Notes: generated from the sequence alone by a model not told the origin. Shown: positions 48,451 to 57,636, numbered from the stretch's first letter. The stretch: 64,000 nt of DNA from Listeria cossartiae subsp. cossartiae (GCF_014224155.1 NZ_JAASUI010000001.1:992001-1056000), one strand, 5' to 3'. A program made the numbers and translations.

Positions 48451-50445
48451 TTGTTCGATAACACAGATAGTTTAGCAGTCAATACAATTCGTACTTTATC
48501 AATGGACGCAATTCAAAAAGCAAATTCTGGTCATCCAGGATTACCAATGGGAGCCGCACCAATGGCTTATGCACTTTGGTCGCGCGTTTTAAAAACAAAT
48601 CCTAAGAACTCACATTGGTTCAACCGAGACCGTTTTGTACTTTCTGCAGGACATGGTTCGATGCTTTTATATAGTTTATTACATTTAAGTGGATTTAAAT
48701 TAGAATTAGAAGACCTTAAAAACTTCCGTCAATGGGAAAGTAAAACGCCAGGTCACCCGGAATATCGCTATACGGATGGTGTAGACGCAACTACTGGTCC
48801 ACTTGGTCAAGGTATTGCGATGGCTGTTGGTATGGCTATGGCAGAAAGACATTTGGAAGCAAAATATAATAAAGATGGTTTCCCTGTGGTGGATCATTAT
48901 ACTTATGCATTATGTGGAGATGGCGATTTAATGGAAGGTGTTGCTTCTGAAGCGGCTTCTTACGCAGGTCATCAACAATTAGGAAGATTAGTCGTTTTAT
49001 ATGATTCCAATGATATTTCTCTAGATGGTGATTTAGATAAATCTTTCTCTGAAAATGTAAAACAACGCTTTGAAGCTTACGGTTGGGAACATTTATTAGT
49101 AAAAGATGGTAATGATACAACTGAAATTTTGGCTGCAATTGAAAAAGCGAAACAAAATACTTCGCAACCAACAATGATCGAAGTGAAAACAGTCATTGGC
49201 TTCGGTGCTCCTAATGAAGGAACTAGCAAAGTGCATGGTGCTCCACTAGGTGATGAAGGCATTTTGGCAGCGAAAAAAGCTTACGGTTGGAACTACGAAG
49301 AAAAATTCTTTGTTCCTGAAGAAGTTACAGCTCGCTTTAAAGAAACAATTGGCGAACGTGGTGAAAAAGCAGAAGCTGCATGGAATGAATTATTTGCTTC
49401 TTATAAAGCGAAATACCCAGAACTTGCGCAACAATTAGAAGATAGCTTAAACCATAAGTTACCAGCTGATTGGGATGCAGATTTACCAGTATATGATGAT
49501 TCCAAAGCGCTTGCTAGCCGTGCTTCAAGTGGGGAAGTTATCAATGCATTAGCAGGAAAAATCCCAACTATTTTTGGTGGATCAGCTGACCTTGCTGGTT
49601 CTAATAATACAACAATCAAGACAGATGGCGAATTTACAAAAGCAACTCCAGCTGAAAGAAACATTTGGTTTGGTGTGCGTGAATTTGCAATGGGTGCAGC
49701 ATTAAACGGTATGGCACTTCACGGCGGTCTTCAAGTATACGGCGGAACATTCTTCGTATTCTCCGACTATGTGCGTGCAGCGATTCGTTTATCCGCTATC
49801 CAACATTTACCTGTAACCTATGTTATGACGCATGACAGTATTGCAGTAGGGGAAGATGGCCCAACACATGAGCCAATCGAACAACTTGCAAGCTTACGTG
49901 CAATGCCAGGACTTTCTGTTATCCGTCCTGCTGATGGAAATGAAGTTGTGGAAGCTTGGAAACTAGCGATCACATCTACATCTACTCCACACGTACTTGT
50001 ACTTACTCGTCAAGGTCTACCAACTTTACCAAATTCTGCTAAATTAACTGCAGAAGGCGTTAAAAAAGGTGCTTATGTTATTTCTCCAGCGAAAGGTGAT
50101 GTACCCGAAGCGATTATCCTTGCAAGTGGTTCCGAAGTTAACTTAGCTGTGGAAGCACAAAAAGAACTTCAAGCACAAGGAACAGATGTATCGGTTGTAA
50201 GTGTGCCATCATTTGATCTATTTGAACAACAATCTGCTGAGTACAAAGAAAGTGTTCTGCCAAATGCTGTTAGAAAACGTGTAGCAGTAGAGATGGGCGC
50301 TAGCTTTGGATGGGAACGCTATGTTGGTTTAGATGGAAAAGTTATTGGAATCGACAAATTTGGTGCTTCTGCTCCAGGCGAAACAGTAATTAAGAATTAT
50401 GGCTTTACTGTAGAGAACGTCGTTAATACAGTAAAATCACTTTAA
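48451..50445 (+). CDS. tkt: Transketolase
   Basis: The 664-aa thiamine diphosphate enzyme moves two-carbon units in the pentose phosphate pathway. The N-terminal pyrophosphate domain has [19 protein letters not shown], the ThDP-binding GDGDLMEGV, and SNDISLDG. The pyrimidine domain has the FSDYVR and [16 protein letters not shown] segments. TTG 48451 is the likely start because GAGAGG directly abuts ATG 48442. It lies in the lexA-yneA-ynzC-tkt-yneF order known from Bacillus and ends at a terminator. Confidence 0.95.
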   Translation: MFDNTDSLAVNTIRTLSMDAIQKANSGHPGLPMGAAPMAYALWSRVLKTNPKNSHWFNRDRFVLSAGHGSMLLYSLLHLSGFKLELEDLKNFRQWESKTPGHPEYRYTDGVDATTGPLGQGIAMAVGMAMAERHLEAKYNKDGFPVVDHYTYALCGDGDLMEGVASEAASYAGHQQLGRLVVLYDSNDISLDGDLDKSFSENVKQRFEAYGWEHLLVKDGNDTTEILAAIEKAKQNTSQPTMIEVKTVIGFGAPNEGTSKVHGAPLGDEGILAAKKAYGWNYEEKFFVPEEVTARFKETIGERGEKAEAAWNELFASYKAKYPELAQQLEDSLNHKLPADWDADLPVYDDSKALASRASSGEVINALAGKIPTIFGGSADLAGSNNTTIKTDGEFTKATPAERNIWFGVREFAMGAALNGMALHGGLQVYGGTFFVFSDYVRAAIRLSAIQHLPVTYVMTHDSIAVGEDGPTHEPIEQLASLRAMPGLSVIRPADGNEVVEAWKLAITSTSTPHVLVLTRQGLPTLPNSAKLTAEGVKKGAYVISPAKGDVPEAIILASGSEVNLAVEAQKELQAQGTDVSVVSVPSFDLFEQQSAEYKESVLPNAVRKRVAVEMGASFGWERYVGLDGKVIGIDKFGASAPGETVIKNYGFTVENVVNTVKSL

Positions 50446-50454
50446 TTAAACAAT

Positions 50455-50493
50455 CAGACCGCTGCTAGTTTTTCTAGTGCGGTCTGTTTTTTT
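50455..50493 (+). terminator. Terminator after tkt
   Basis: CAGACCGC (50455-50462) pairs with GCGGTCTG (50479-50486), with an inner CTAG/CTAG pair and T7 run. Confidence 0.88.
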
Positions 50494-50598
50494 ATACTTT
50501 TATAGATTGCGCAGTAGTGCCATTAATGTTATAATTACGAGGTTGTTTGCAGCTTTTATTGATAAATTGATCTAGATGATATGTTTTCTTGAAAAGTA

Positions 50599-50627
50599 TT
50601 GTCTGTTTAATATAAATCAAGTACAAT
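50599..50627 (+). promoter_or_regulatory. Possible promoter of the YneF-like gene
   Basis: TTGTCT (50599-50604), 17 bp, TACAAT (50622-50627). Another candidate is TTGCGC-N17-TATAAT at 50507-50535. Confidence 0.45.
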
Positions 50628-50664
50628 AAAAGAGGATTTTGTTTCAAGGAGGAGAAAAGAGACT

Positions 50665-50904
50665 ATGTGGATTTACATTCTGGTCGGCATTATTTGTTTA
50701 CTAGCTGGTCTTGCGGGAGGATTCTTTATTGCAAGACGTTACATGATGAGCTATTTAAAAAACAATCCGCCAATTAACGAACAAATGTTACAAATGATGA
50801 TGGCACAAATGGGTCAAAAACCATCACAAAAGAAAATCAATCAAATGATGAGCGCAATGAACAAACAGCAAGAAAAAGAAAAACAAAAAAAAGCAAAGAA
50901 ATAA
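50665..50904 (+). CDS. UPF0154 membrane protein (YneF-like)
   Basis: The 79-aa protein has one N-terminal transmembrane segment with a glycine-rich face ([22 protein letters not shown]). A short cytoplasmic tail contains [29 protein letters not shown] and a Lys-rich end. This matches the YneF family, conserved in Firmicutes and of unknown function. AAGGAGG lies before ATG. It is the last plus-strand gene before the minus-strand accessory block. Confidence 0.88.
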   Translation: MWIYILVGIICLLAGLAGGFFIARRYMMSYLKNNPPINEQMLQMMMAQMGQKPSQKKINQMMSAMNKQQEKEKQKKAKK

Positions 50905-50920
50905 ACTTTTTAACAAAGTA

Positions 50921-50956
50921 AAGCCCCCTCTATCCAAGTAGAAGGGGCTTTTTTAT
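50921..50956. terminator. Terminator between YneF-like gene and the minus-strand block
   Basis: Stem 50922-50931 with 50940-50949 (one mismatch), then T6 on the plus strand. The minus-strand T-run is weak. Confidence 0.78.
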
Positions 50957-51687
50957 TAGTTTTTAGTCGCAGCTATAATCAGCATCATCGGACGACGGTA
51001 TTCATCTTGCATTTCTGGTAAATCTTTTAATTCGGGAGCTGGTTCTGGTTCGATGACGCTATTAATTTGGAAGCCGTTTTGGAGTAAAGTTTGGATATAG
51101 GTGGTGAGGGTGCGGTGGTATTTTTGGACATCTTCGCCTAGGAAATGGCTTGTGCGTATCGATTCGTTGAAATAACGGTCAACTGGCCAGTGTAATTTGT
51201 TGCCAGTTTCATCTGTAAACCAATCTTGGCGTCCATCCGCTGTAAATACGGGATGCTCTACAGAGAAAATAAAGGAGCCACCAGTTTTTAAATTTGTGTG
51301 CACTTTTTGGCAGATGTCGTTAAAGGAAGCGACGTAATGAAGCGCGAGAGAACTGAGAACAATATCTTATGTTTCGGGTTCTATGGTAATATCTTCCATT
51401 GCTTTTTGCTCATATTGGACAATTGGTGATGTTGTTTTGTGTTTCGCTTCTGTAAGCATTCGTTCGGATAAGTCTACGCCAACTACTTTTTTTGCTCCGT
51501 ACTCTGCGGCATAAATGCAGTGCCAGCCAAATCCGCAGCCCAAATCAAGTACTACTTTTTGATGGAAATCAGGGAGTAGTTTTTTAAATTCATGCCATTC
51601 TCCGGCTGCTTTTAGTCCTTCTTTGGAGCGGGGCATTTGGCTATATTGTTCGAAAAATTGTTTGTCATCATATTTGTTTTCTTTCAT
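50956..51687 (-). pseudogene. SAM-dependent methyltransferase broken by one in-frame stop codon
   Basis: The frame from ATG 51687 to 50956 encodes a class I methyltransferase of about 243 codons. Motif I is VLDLGCGFGWHCIYAA, followed by GVDLSERML. At 51367-51369 the frame holds TAA (after IEPET). The next 21 codons continue in the same frame (DIVLSSLALHYV is the expected post-motif-II segment) into the C-terminal part with FSVEHPVFTADGRQDW. A change from a Tyr codon (TAT or TAC) to TAA would explain it. The ribosome binding site (AGAGGA) is intact. Both halves are otherwise undamaged, so the mutation is recent, or it is a sequencing error. It lies 21 bp after the ParB-like gene. Confidence 0.85.
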
Positions 51688-51708
51688 GTTTGGTCCTCTT
51701 TTCTTAAA

Positions 51709-52215
51709 TTAATCAGATGCTTGGCTGAATTCTTTATCTAAGAAGAGGTGAGCAAGGCCGCTCACTTGTTTTAAGCGTAAGATTTCATTGGCATCCATTC
51801 CGATATTTTTCATAATCCAATTATCGGACATGCCACTATCTGTTAGTTCGCTGACAATATTCGACATCAGTTCTACATTATGATATCCGCGCGCTCGATT
51901 ATGGCGAATAGTTGATGCCATCCGGTTTACGGTATCTTTTTCTAAAATTACCACTGGCAGGAATTCATTTTCCCGTTCGCGTATCCGCTTCGAGGTAGTC
52001 ATAATTGTGTAACGATGAAACCCATCTATTATTTCATATTTATCTGTGTTTTCCAAGGGATAGCAGACAATTGGTTGGGTAAAACCATCTTCCCAAATCG
52101 ATTTTTCAAGTAATTTAAGTTCGACGGCGGGAACGGTATTGGGATTATAATTATTTGCTTGAAGTTTCGAGTAGTGAATGGGTGTGACGCTATATACCGG
52201 GCTTTTATAATTCAT
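51709..52215 (-). CDS. ParB-like nuclease-fold protein (IbrB type)
   Basis: The 168-aa protein has a ParB/Srx N-terminal domain: LKLLEKSIWEDGFTQPIVC, EIIDGFHRYTIM (the DGxHR motif) and RHNRARGYH. A C-terminal helical part follows, with a helix-turn-helix-like ending (NWIMKNIGMDANEILRLKQVSG). In enterobacteria the same domain (IbrB/YbdM) pairs with a PAPS-reductase-like IbrA/YbdN, exactly the neighbour here, 9 bp upstream. ParB/Srx folds bind nucleotides (CTP or ATP), so it may be an enzyme rather than a partition protein. No parA or parS context is seen. Confidence 0.8.
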   Translation of the reverse strand: MNYKSPVYSVTPIHYSKLQANNYNPNTVPAVELKLLEKSIWEDGFTQPIVCYPLENTDKYEIIDGFHRYTIMTTSKRIRERENEFLPVVILEKDTVNRMASTIRHNRARGYHNVELMSNIVSELTDSGMSDNWIMKNIGMDANEILRLKQVSGLAHLFLDKEFSQASD

Positions 52216-52224
52216 TTTATCACC

Positions 52225-53529
52225 TCATAAAATATTATTATATTTCTCTAATGCATTTTTTCGTTTCTCTAATTCTAATTTTGTTTGACCGAATCCCATA
52301 TATTTGCAGGTATAATCATTTTTCAAAATGGCGATGCACATCCGTTTATACGTAGGAACACTGGCGAATTCTTTGATTTTTAGGTCGTCGGGATATTCTT
52401 TAAAACGAACGATCTCCATTGGATTAGTATAGACGCGATTGCCTTTTGGTTTTCCGAGGAAGTCTGCTTGGACATCTAAATTTTTTAATTCTTCCACTGT
52501 TTCTACTTTTAAAGCCCCACCTTTTTCGGTCCAGTAGGTGATGCTCGTTTTGAATTTTTTTAAATAACGTTCTCTTGTGTAGCTTGGTAAAGTGGTGAGT
52601 AGGAATTCTAAATATGATTTCCACGTGTGATTTTCCGGTAGTTTGATTTCTTTCCAAGCCATTGCAGAAGTGCCGCCGTATATTGCAGTAAAATTAGCGC
52701 CATTCACTCTGCCGACTAGTTTGGACCAAAGATCTGGTTCGATAACGCGGTATAGTTTAAGACTTTCTTTTGCGGAATCATTAAAAGGGCTTGCAACGCG
52801 CATATCGTGTACGGTTAGGCCGGCTTGGTAAAATAAGTCATAAATTTTATTGTAGGACCAATTGAATTTAGCATTGGCAACCCAAACATCTTCTACATGC
52901 CAGTCGTGGATAGGATAGGCATTAAAGATATTTTTGGAGATTTCGGTAGTCCAATTGTACGCCTGATACATGCGCTCTTTTTTATGAATAGCATTATAGC
53001 GATTTAGCGATTCTTGTTGACGAATTCCAATCAAAGCAATCGTTTTTTTGGCGTTGTTTTTCGTATGTAGCCATTGAATGATTTTTTTATTAAATTCGTA
53101 ATCCCAAAGATTTTCGAAATCAAAATCGAATGGGGCGTTATCTTCATTAATCACGTGCGGGAAAGTAGGCATTTCTCTTACCCAAATAGCTTGCTTAGAC
53201 TTTTCCCACGGTTTCCAGTGATCCGTGAACATCGATACGGCTGATTGTGCTGCGATAGGGAGGCAACACCAAAGCGGTTCGATAATATCTAAGTTAGAAG
53301 TTAGCATCTCCGTAACAAAATCAGTCGTGGCAGAGTACTGGCCTTCGTAATCTAAATGATAGACATAAATTTTCCGGCGAATATTATTTTTTCGCATATA
53401 ATCAATCAAAAGGTGGAGCATGACCCCGCTATCTTTACCACCTGAAAAGGAGACGATAATATTATCGAATTCGGAAAAAATTACTTCCATTCTTTCTTGG
53501 GAAGCATCAAAGACTGTTTTAGAAAGCAT
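52225..53529 (-). CDS. PAPS-reductase-like PP-loop enzyme (DUF3440, IbrA type)
   Basis: The 434-aa protein starts with an adenine nucleotide alpha-hydrolase domain. The PP-loop SGGKDSG is at residues 29-35, and VYHLDYEGQYSATTDFV plus GIRQQESLNRY follow. The C-terminal half (about 250-434; YGGTSAMAWKEIKLP) is typical of the DUF3440 group. The cysH-type assimilatory context is absent. Related PP-loop proteins (DndC, SspD) act in DNA phosphorothioation, and IbrA affects gene expression in E. coli; the activity here is unknown. It overlaps the upstream helicase-like gene by 11 bp and has GAGGTGATAA before ATG, the same initiation element as the ParB-like gene. Confidence 0.82.
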   Translation of the reverse strand: MLSKTVFDASQERMEVIFSEFDNIIVSFSGGKDSGVMLHLLIDYMRKNNIRRKIYVYHLDYEGQYSATTDFVTEMLTSNLDIIEPLWCCLPIAAQSAVSMFTDHWKPWEKSKQAIWVREMPTFPHVINEDNAPFDFDFENLWDYEFNKKIIQWLHTKNNAKKTIALIGIRQQESLNRYNAIHKKERMYQAYNWTTEISKNIFNAYPIHDWHVEDVWVANAKFNWSYNKIYDLFYQAGLTVHDMRVASPFNDSAKESLKLYRVIEPDLWSKLVGRVNGANFTAIYGGTSAMAWKEIKLPENHTWKSYLEFLLTTLPSYTRERYLKKFKTSITYWTEKGGALKVETVEELKNLDVQADFLGKPKGNRVYTNPMEIVRFKEYPDDLKIKEFASVPTYKRMCIAILKNDYTCKYMGFGQTKLELEKRKNALEKYNNIL

Positions 53530-54718
53530 CCATTATCACCTCAAAAGAATTTTTTTGTGAGAGCTCTTTTTTGAATTCTTGCAATAGGTTCGTTTTTTTA
53601 GAAATATTTGTGTCGATAAGGGAGTCAAGGCCGACGTTACCGCTTAAATCATGGTAGTAGCAGTCTTGTGTTTGACCGGTTCGGTAAATGCGTCTTTCGG
53701 ATTGATCGCGCTGTGAATAATCAAACGTTTTATCGAAATAAATAATTTGATTATAAAATTGTAAATTGAGTCCGTAAGAAGATTTGGCAAAAGTAGTGAT
53801 TTTGACATTTGGAAATGCTTTTTGTAATGCTTCTTCTGAACGTTTGTATTTACAAAAAATAATAGTTGTTTCTTCTTTGCCGGCTACTAGAGATTCGGTA
53901 ATAGTGAACTTTTCAGAGGAGAGGCAATAACAATGTTGCATTACTTGGGACATTTCTAAAAAGTTAATATTTATAGTATATGCCGCTGCTTTTTGGAGAT
54001 AGTCATCTTTAATTTCGTAATATTGCTTTAAAAATGCTTCATCAATGGAAAAATCATGGCGAATATAATGCCACTTGATAGCTAATTCATGTGAAGAACT
54101 AAAAATAAAAGGGGAGATTAATTCATACAGATAGTCTAAATTATGATATTTTTTAATAATGTCCATTGATTGCTGCTTCGTTTGCGTTAGTTGTGTAATC
54201 GTTACATATTCGCAAAATGTTTTTTTAAACTGTGAAAAACTTAGATTTAATATTTTAGGGGATAAAAATTCTAGTTGGGACCATAAATCTAAAATGTTTC
54301 GACTGAGTGGAGTTCCATTCATAATTAATTTGTATTTTGCAAAGCGGGAAAGTTTGATGGCTCGCTGTGTTCGAAGCGCATGGATATTTTTAATTTTTAA
54401 ACTTTCATCCATTATAATGTAGCTATTGGTCGACTTTTTGAGTTTTTCTCGGCAATAGAGATATAAACGATCTGAGTTTGAGAGGGATTCGATACCGATA
54501 ATTTCTTGCGGGAAATCATAACCCCATTTGCTTATTTCGGCTGCGAGGTTCTCTTTTGTTTGAAAGGGGGCAATCCATAAAACATAATCTGGTTTTACAT
54601 CACTGATTAATTCGCAAGCTACACGCGTTTTTCCGCTGCCAGGTCGCATGAATAGTGCGCCAACTTTATATTTTTTGAGTTTTTGTAGAGCTTGTTTTTG
54701 GTTATCTAATAAGGTCAT
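53519..54718 (-). CDS. SNF2-type helicase-like ATPase
   Basis: The 399-aa protein is a compact superfamily 2 ATPase. Walker A is PGSGKTR (about 26-32), motif Ia WIAPFQTK, motif II DES (103-105, in place of DEAH), motif III NGTP, and motif VI SQRDQSERRIYRTGQT. The DESxxxKN and RxGQ patterns are of the SNF2/phage helicase kind. It has no nuclease domain and is shorter than chromatin remodellers. It probably moves along double-stranded DNA. It overlaps the genes on both sides (17 bp upstream, 11 bp downstream), so it is part of one coupled operon. Confidence 0.82.
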   Translation of the reverse strand: MTLLDNQKQALQKLKKYKVGALFMRPGSGKTRVACELISDVKPDYVLWIAPFQTKENLAAEISKWGYDFPQEIIGIESLSNSDRLYLYCREKLKKSTNSYIIMDESLKIKNIHALRTQRAIKLSRFAKYKLIMNGTPLSRNILDLWSQLEFLSPKILNLSFSQFKKTFCEYVTITQLTQTKQQSMDIIKKYHNLDYLYELISPFIFSSSHELAIKWHYIRHDFSIDEAFLKQYYEIKDDYLQKAAAYTININFLEMSQVMQHCYCLSSEKFTITESLVAGKEETTIIFCKYKRSEEALQKAFPNVKITTFAKSSYGLNLQFYNQIIYFDKTFDYSQRDQSERRIYRTGQTQDCYYHDLSGNVGLDSLIDTNISKKTNLLQEFKKELSQKNSFEVIMDAF

Positions 54719-55076
54719 GTTGAATTATCACATCTTTTTCTATTTTTTTAGGGATATGTGTACGAACTTTAATAATGCTATCATTTACTTTTTTTGTTTG
54801 GAAAAATTGCATTATCGCTTCACTTTCTTGCTTGAAAAGGAGTAACATTTTCGCGGCACTAATTTCTTTCTTTTCGGTATATTTTTTTAGAAAGAACTTC
54901 CATGTGTCTGGAAAATAGAAATAACTGTACTCCGGTGAAATGGAAAACACCATTTTTTTCGGAAGCAAGAAAAAATAACCTTGAAATTCACTTTCTGAAG
55001 GCATTTCAATAATGGTTTGTTTGTCCCATTGTTCTACACGTTCACTATATATATAAATTTTGTGCCATTTTGCCAT
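54702..55076 (-). CDS. Unknown protein, first gene of the helicase/PAPS/ParB operon
   Basis: The 124-aa protein is rich in aromatic and Lys residues (YIYSERVEQWDKQ, GYFFLLPKKMVFSI, YFYFPDTWKFFLKKY, KKIEKDVIIQHDLIR). It has no signal peptide or membrane segment. I do not recognise it. The start ATG 55076 has AGGAG about 12 bases upstream, and a promoter-like pair lies further up. It overlaps the helicase-like gene by 17 bp. Its constant position at the head of the operon would fit a substrate-binding or target-recognition partner, but that is inference. Confidence 0.7.
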   Translation of the reverse strand: MAKWHKIYIYSERVEQWDKQTIIEMPSESEFQGYFFLLPKKMVFSISPEYSYFYFPDTWKFFLKKYTEKKEISAAKMLLLFKQESEAIMQFFQTKKVNDSIIKVRTHIPKKIEKDVIIQHDLIR

Positions 55077-55120
55077 TTAAATCGAATACTCCTATGTATT
55101 TTGTCATTTTCGTTCATTTT

Positions 55121-55149
55121 TATCTATTTATGCGTTTATTTTATCACAA
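55121..55149 (-). promoter_or_regulatory. Probable promoter of the minus-strand operon
   Basis: On the minus strand TTGTGA (-35, 55149-55144), 17 bp, TAGATA (-10, 55126-55121). Confidence 0.45.
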
Positions 55150-55186
55150 ATTGTGTTGGTGTATAAGGTAATATCCTTTAAATAGA

Positions 55187-55206
55187 AGGAGAAAAGAATG
55201 AAATAA
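55187..55206 (+). other. Minimal ORF: ribosome binding site followed by ATG AAA TAA
   Basis: AAGGAG (55187-55192) stands at good distance before ATG-AAA-TAA (55198-55206). It could be a regulatory start-stop element before pyrH, the remains of a lost gene, or chance. Confidence 0.35.
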
Positions 55207-55348
55207 GGGTAGTTTTATCTCTATTTTTAAATGTTTTTTTATTTTTTGGTAGAAAACACTTTTGTAATAGCCAGCTTTTTAGTAGAATAGATAATGGTGG
55301 ATGGAAAACTTTTCTATCTATGAATAGAATATGAAATTGGAGGCTATT

Positions 55349-56077
55349 ATGGATACCCCAGATTATAAACGAGTTGTATTAAAATTAAGCGGTGAAGCAC
55401 TTGCCGGAAATGATGGCTTTGGAATTAACCCGAGCGTGGTCAATTTGATTTCTGCTCAAATCAAAGAAGTAGTAGAATTAGGAGTAGAGGTAGCTATCGT
55501 TGTTGGCGGCGGAAATATCTGGCGCGGTAAACTTGGTAGTGAAATGGGAATGGACCGTGCGGCAGCCGACCAAATGGGTATGCTTGCGACTATCATGAAT
55601 TCCTTGTCTTTACAAGATTCCCTTGAAAATATTGGAGTGGCAACACGTGTGCAAACTTCCATTGATATGCGTCAAATTGCGGAACCGTACATTCGTCGTA
55701 AAGCAATTCGTCATCTTGAAAAAGGTCGCGTCGTTATCTTTGCAGGTGGAACTGGTAACCCATACTTCTCCACTGATACAGCGGCAGCACTTAGAGCAGC
55801 TGAAATCGAAGCGGATGTTATCTTAATGGCGAAAAATAATGTAGATGGTGTCTACAATGCCGATCCAAAACTAGATGAAAATGCGAAAAAATACGAAGAA
55901 CTATCTTACCTTGATGTAATTAAAGAAGGTTTAGAAGTAATGGATACAACGGCATCGTCCTTAAGCATGGACAATGATATTCCATTAATCGTCTTCTCGT
56001 TTACAGAACAAGGCAACAATATTAAACGTGTTATTTTAGGTGAAAAAATCGGAACTACTGTTAGGGGGAAAAAATAA
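55349..56077 (+). CDS. pyrH: UMP kinase
   Basis: The 242-aa amino-acid-kinase-family enzyme phosphorylates UMP to UDP. Conserved parts are [40 protein letters not shown] and [15 protein letters not shown] 55349 (MDTPDYKRV) follows TTGGAGG; the six earlier codons cover that site. It overlaps frr by one base. In most Firmicutes rpsB-tsf lie just upstream; here the upstream neighbours are the divergent accessory operon. Confidence 0.95.
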   Translation: MDTPDYKRVVLKLSGEALAGNDGFGINPSVVNLISAQIKEVVELGVEVAIVVGGGNIWRGKLGSEMGMDRAAADQMGMLATIMNSLSLQDSLENIGVATRVQTSIDMRQIAEPYIRRKAIRHLEKGRVVIFAGGTGNPYFSTDTAAALRAAEIEADVILMAKNNVDGVYNADPKLDENAKKYEELSYLDVIKEGLEVMDTTASSLSMDNDIPLIVFSFTEQGNNIKRVILGEKIGTTVRGKK

Positions 56078-56634
56078 TGAGTAAAGAAGTATTATCGAAA
56101 TCCAAAGAAAAAATGGAAAAAGCAGAACAAGCGTTAACAAGACAATTAGGTACAATCCGCGCTGGTCGTGCGAATGCATCACTTCTTGACCGTTTATCTG
56201 TAGATTATTACGGAGCTGCTACACCAGTTAACCAAATGGCTTCTATTAGCGTTCCAGAAGCTAGAATGCTACTTATTACACCTTACGATAAAACTATTTT
56301 AGGCGAAATCGAGAAAGCAATTTTGAAATCAGACTTAGGTTTGACTCCGAATAACGATGGCTCTGTGCTACGTTTAACGATTCCACAATTAACGGAAGAA
56401 CGTCGTAAAGAGTTAGTTAAAGAAGTGAAAAAAGAAGCGGAAGAAGCGAAAGTTGCTGTTCGTAACATTCGTCGTGAAGCTAATGAAGAACTGAAAAAAT
56501 TAGAAAAAAGTGGCGATATAACAGAAGACGATTTGCGTTCTTATGGTGAAGACGTTCAAAAATTAACGGACGAAAGCATCAAGAATATCGATAACATCAC
56601 GAAAGACAAAGAAGCGGAAATCTTAGAAGTTTAA
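56077..56634 (+). CDS. frr: Ribosome recycling factor
   Basis: The 185-aa protein forms the three-helix bundle and small beta domain that split post-termination ribosomes with [32 protein letters not shown] and a long charged helix near the C-terminus ([15 protein letters not shown]) match the family. The start overlaps the pyrH stop (TAATG), and GGGGG in the pyrH end serves as its ribosome binding site. Confidence 0.96.
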   Translation: MSKEVLSKSKEKMEKAEQALTRQLGTIRAGRANASLLDRLSVDYYGAATPVNQMASISVPEARMLLITPYDKTILGEIEKAILKSDLGLTPNNDGSVLRLTIPQLTEERRKELVKEVKKEAEEAKVAVRNIRREANEELKKLEKSGDITEDDLRSYGEDVQKLTDESIKNIDNITKDKEAEILEV

Positions 56635-56689
56635 TTGATACTTTTACTAATAGTAACAAATAGGGCTAAACACCTTTTAAGTTGAAATG

Positions 56690-56734
56690 ACATTCCTAAT
56701 TCTTTCCATATGCGTTGGGTTAGGAATGTTTTTT
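56690..56734 (+). terminator. Terminator after frr
   Basis: Ten-bp stem ACATTCCTAA (56690-56699) with TTAGGAATGT (56720-56729), 20-nt loop, T6 run. Confidence 0.78.
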
Positions 56735-56864
56735 AATGGGCAATTCCATCTCTCTCATGAAAATCTCATCTGTTCACATGGAATTTTTAGTACATTAATT
56801 GATTCTTTTTTGTTATTATAGGTATAGACATGCTCTAAGAAGTGTATCAATTGGAGGATTTATG

Positions 56865-57623
56865 ATGTTTAAAAAGCTATTTCGACAAGATGAAAATATA
56901 TTAAATAGTGAACTTGCAGAAGATTTACCAATTCCGCGCCATGTTGCGATTATCATGGATGGGAATGGAAGATGGGCAAAAAAACGTTTCTTACCGAGAA
57001 TTGCCGGGCATAAAGAAGGTATGGATGTCGTGAAGCGAGTGACACGTTATGCGAATGCAATTGGTATTGATGTGCTAACGCTCTATGCATTTTCAACTGA
57101 AAACTGGAAACGACCTACAGATGAAGTGGATTTTTTAATGAAACTACCTGTAGAATTTTTTGACTCTTTTGTACCAGAGTTGATTGAAGAAAATGTTCGT
57201 GTTAATGTGATGGGGTACCGAGAAAATTTACCTGATCATACGATGCGTGCCGTTGAGAAAGCGATTGCTGATACAGCGCACTGTACTGGGCTTACGCTTA
57301 ATTTTGCGCTTAACTACGGTGGACGTTCTGAAATCATCACCGCTGCAAAAGAAGCAATGAAAGAGTTAGTTCGAGAAGGGAAGTCGTCAGAGGATTTAAC
57401 GGAAGAATTGTTAAATGATCATTTGATGAGTAGCGGCTTAGGCGATCCTGATTTGTTAATTCGGACTAGTGGTGAGCTACGATTGAGTAATTTTATGCTT
57501 TGGCAACTTGCGTATAGCGAGTTTTATTTTACAGAAACACATTGGCCTGATTTCTCAAAAGAAGATTTTTTACAGGCGATTATTGAATATCAAAACCGGT
57601 CGCGTCGTTTCGGAGGGCTCTAG
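56865..57623 (+). CDS. uppS: Undecaprenyl diphosphate synthase
   Basis: The 252-aa cis-prenyltransferase makes the C55 lipid carrier for peptidoglycan and teichoic acids. The substrate site HVAIIMDGNGRWAKKR, GHKEGMDVVKR and TLYAFSTENWKRP are intact; the late segment LIRTSGELRLSNF, then WQLAYSEF, holds the metal-binding region. ATG 56865 lies seven bases after GGAGG; ATG 56862 is just before it. It starts the uppS-cdsA-dxr-rseP group. Confidence 0.94.
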   Translation: MFKKLFRQDENILNSELAEDLPIPRHVAIIMDGNGRWAKKRFLPRIAGHKEGMDVVKRVTRYANAIGIDVLTLYAFSTENWKRPTDEVDFLMKLPVEFFDSFVPELIEENVRVNVMGYRENLPDHTMRAVEKAIADTAHCTGLTLNFALNYGGRSEIITAAKEAMKELVREGKSSEDLTEELLNDHLMSSGLGDPDLLIRTSGELRLSNFMLWQLAYSEFYFTETHWPDFSKEDFLQAIIEYQNRSRRFGGL

Positions 57624-57636
57624 GGAGGAAAAAAGA

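Noticed and set aside
57508..57636. Longer CdsA frame starting at 57508
   Set aside because: It overlaps the uppS coding region by more than 100 bp and has no ribosome binding site; TTG 57637 is preceded by AGGGAGG.
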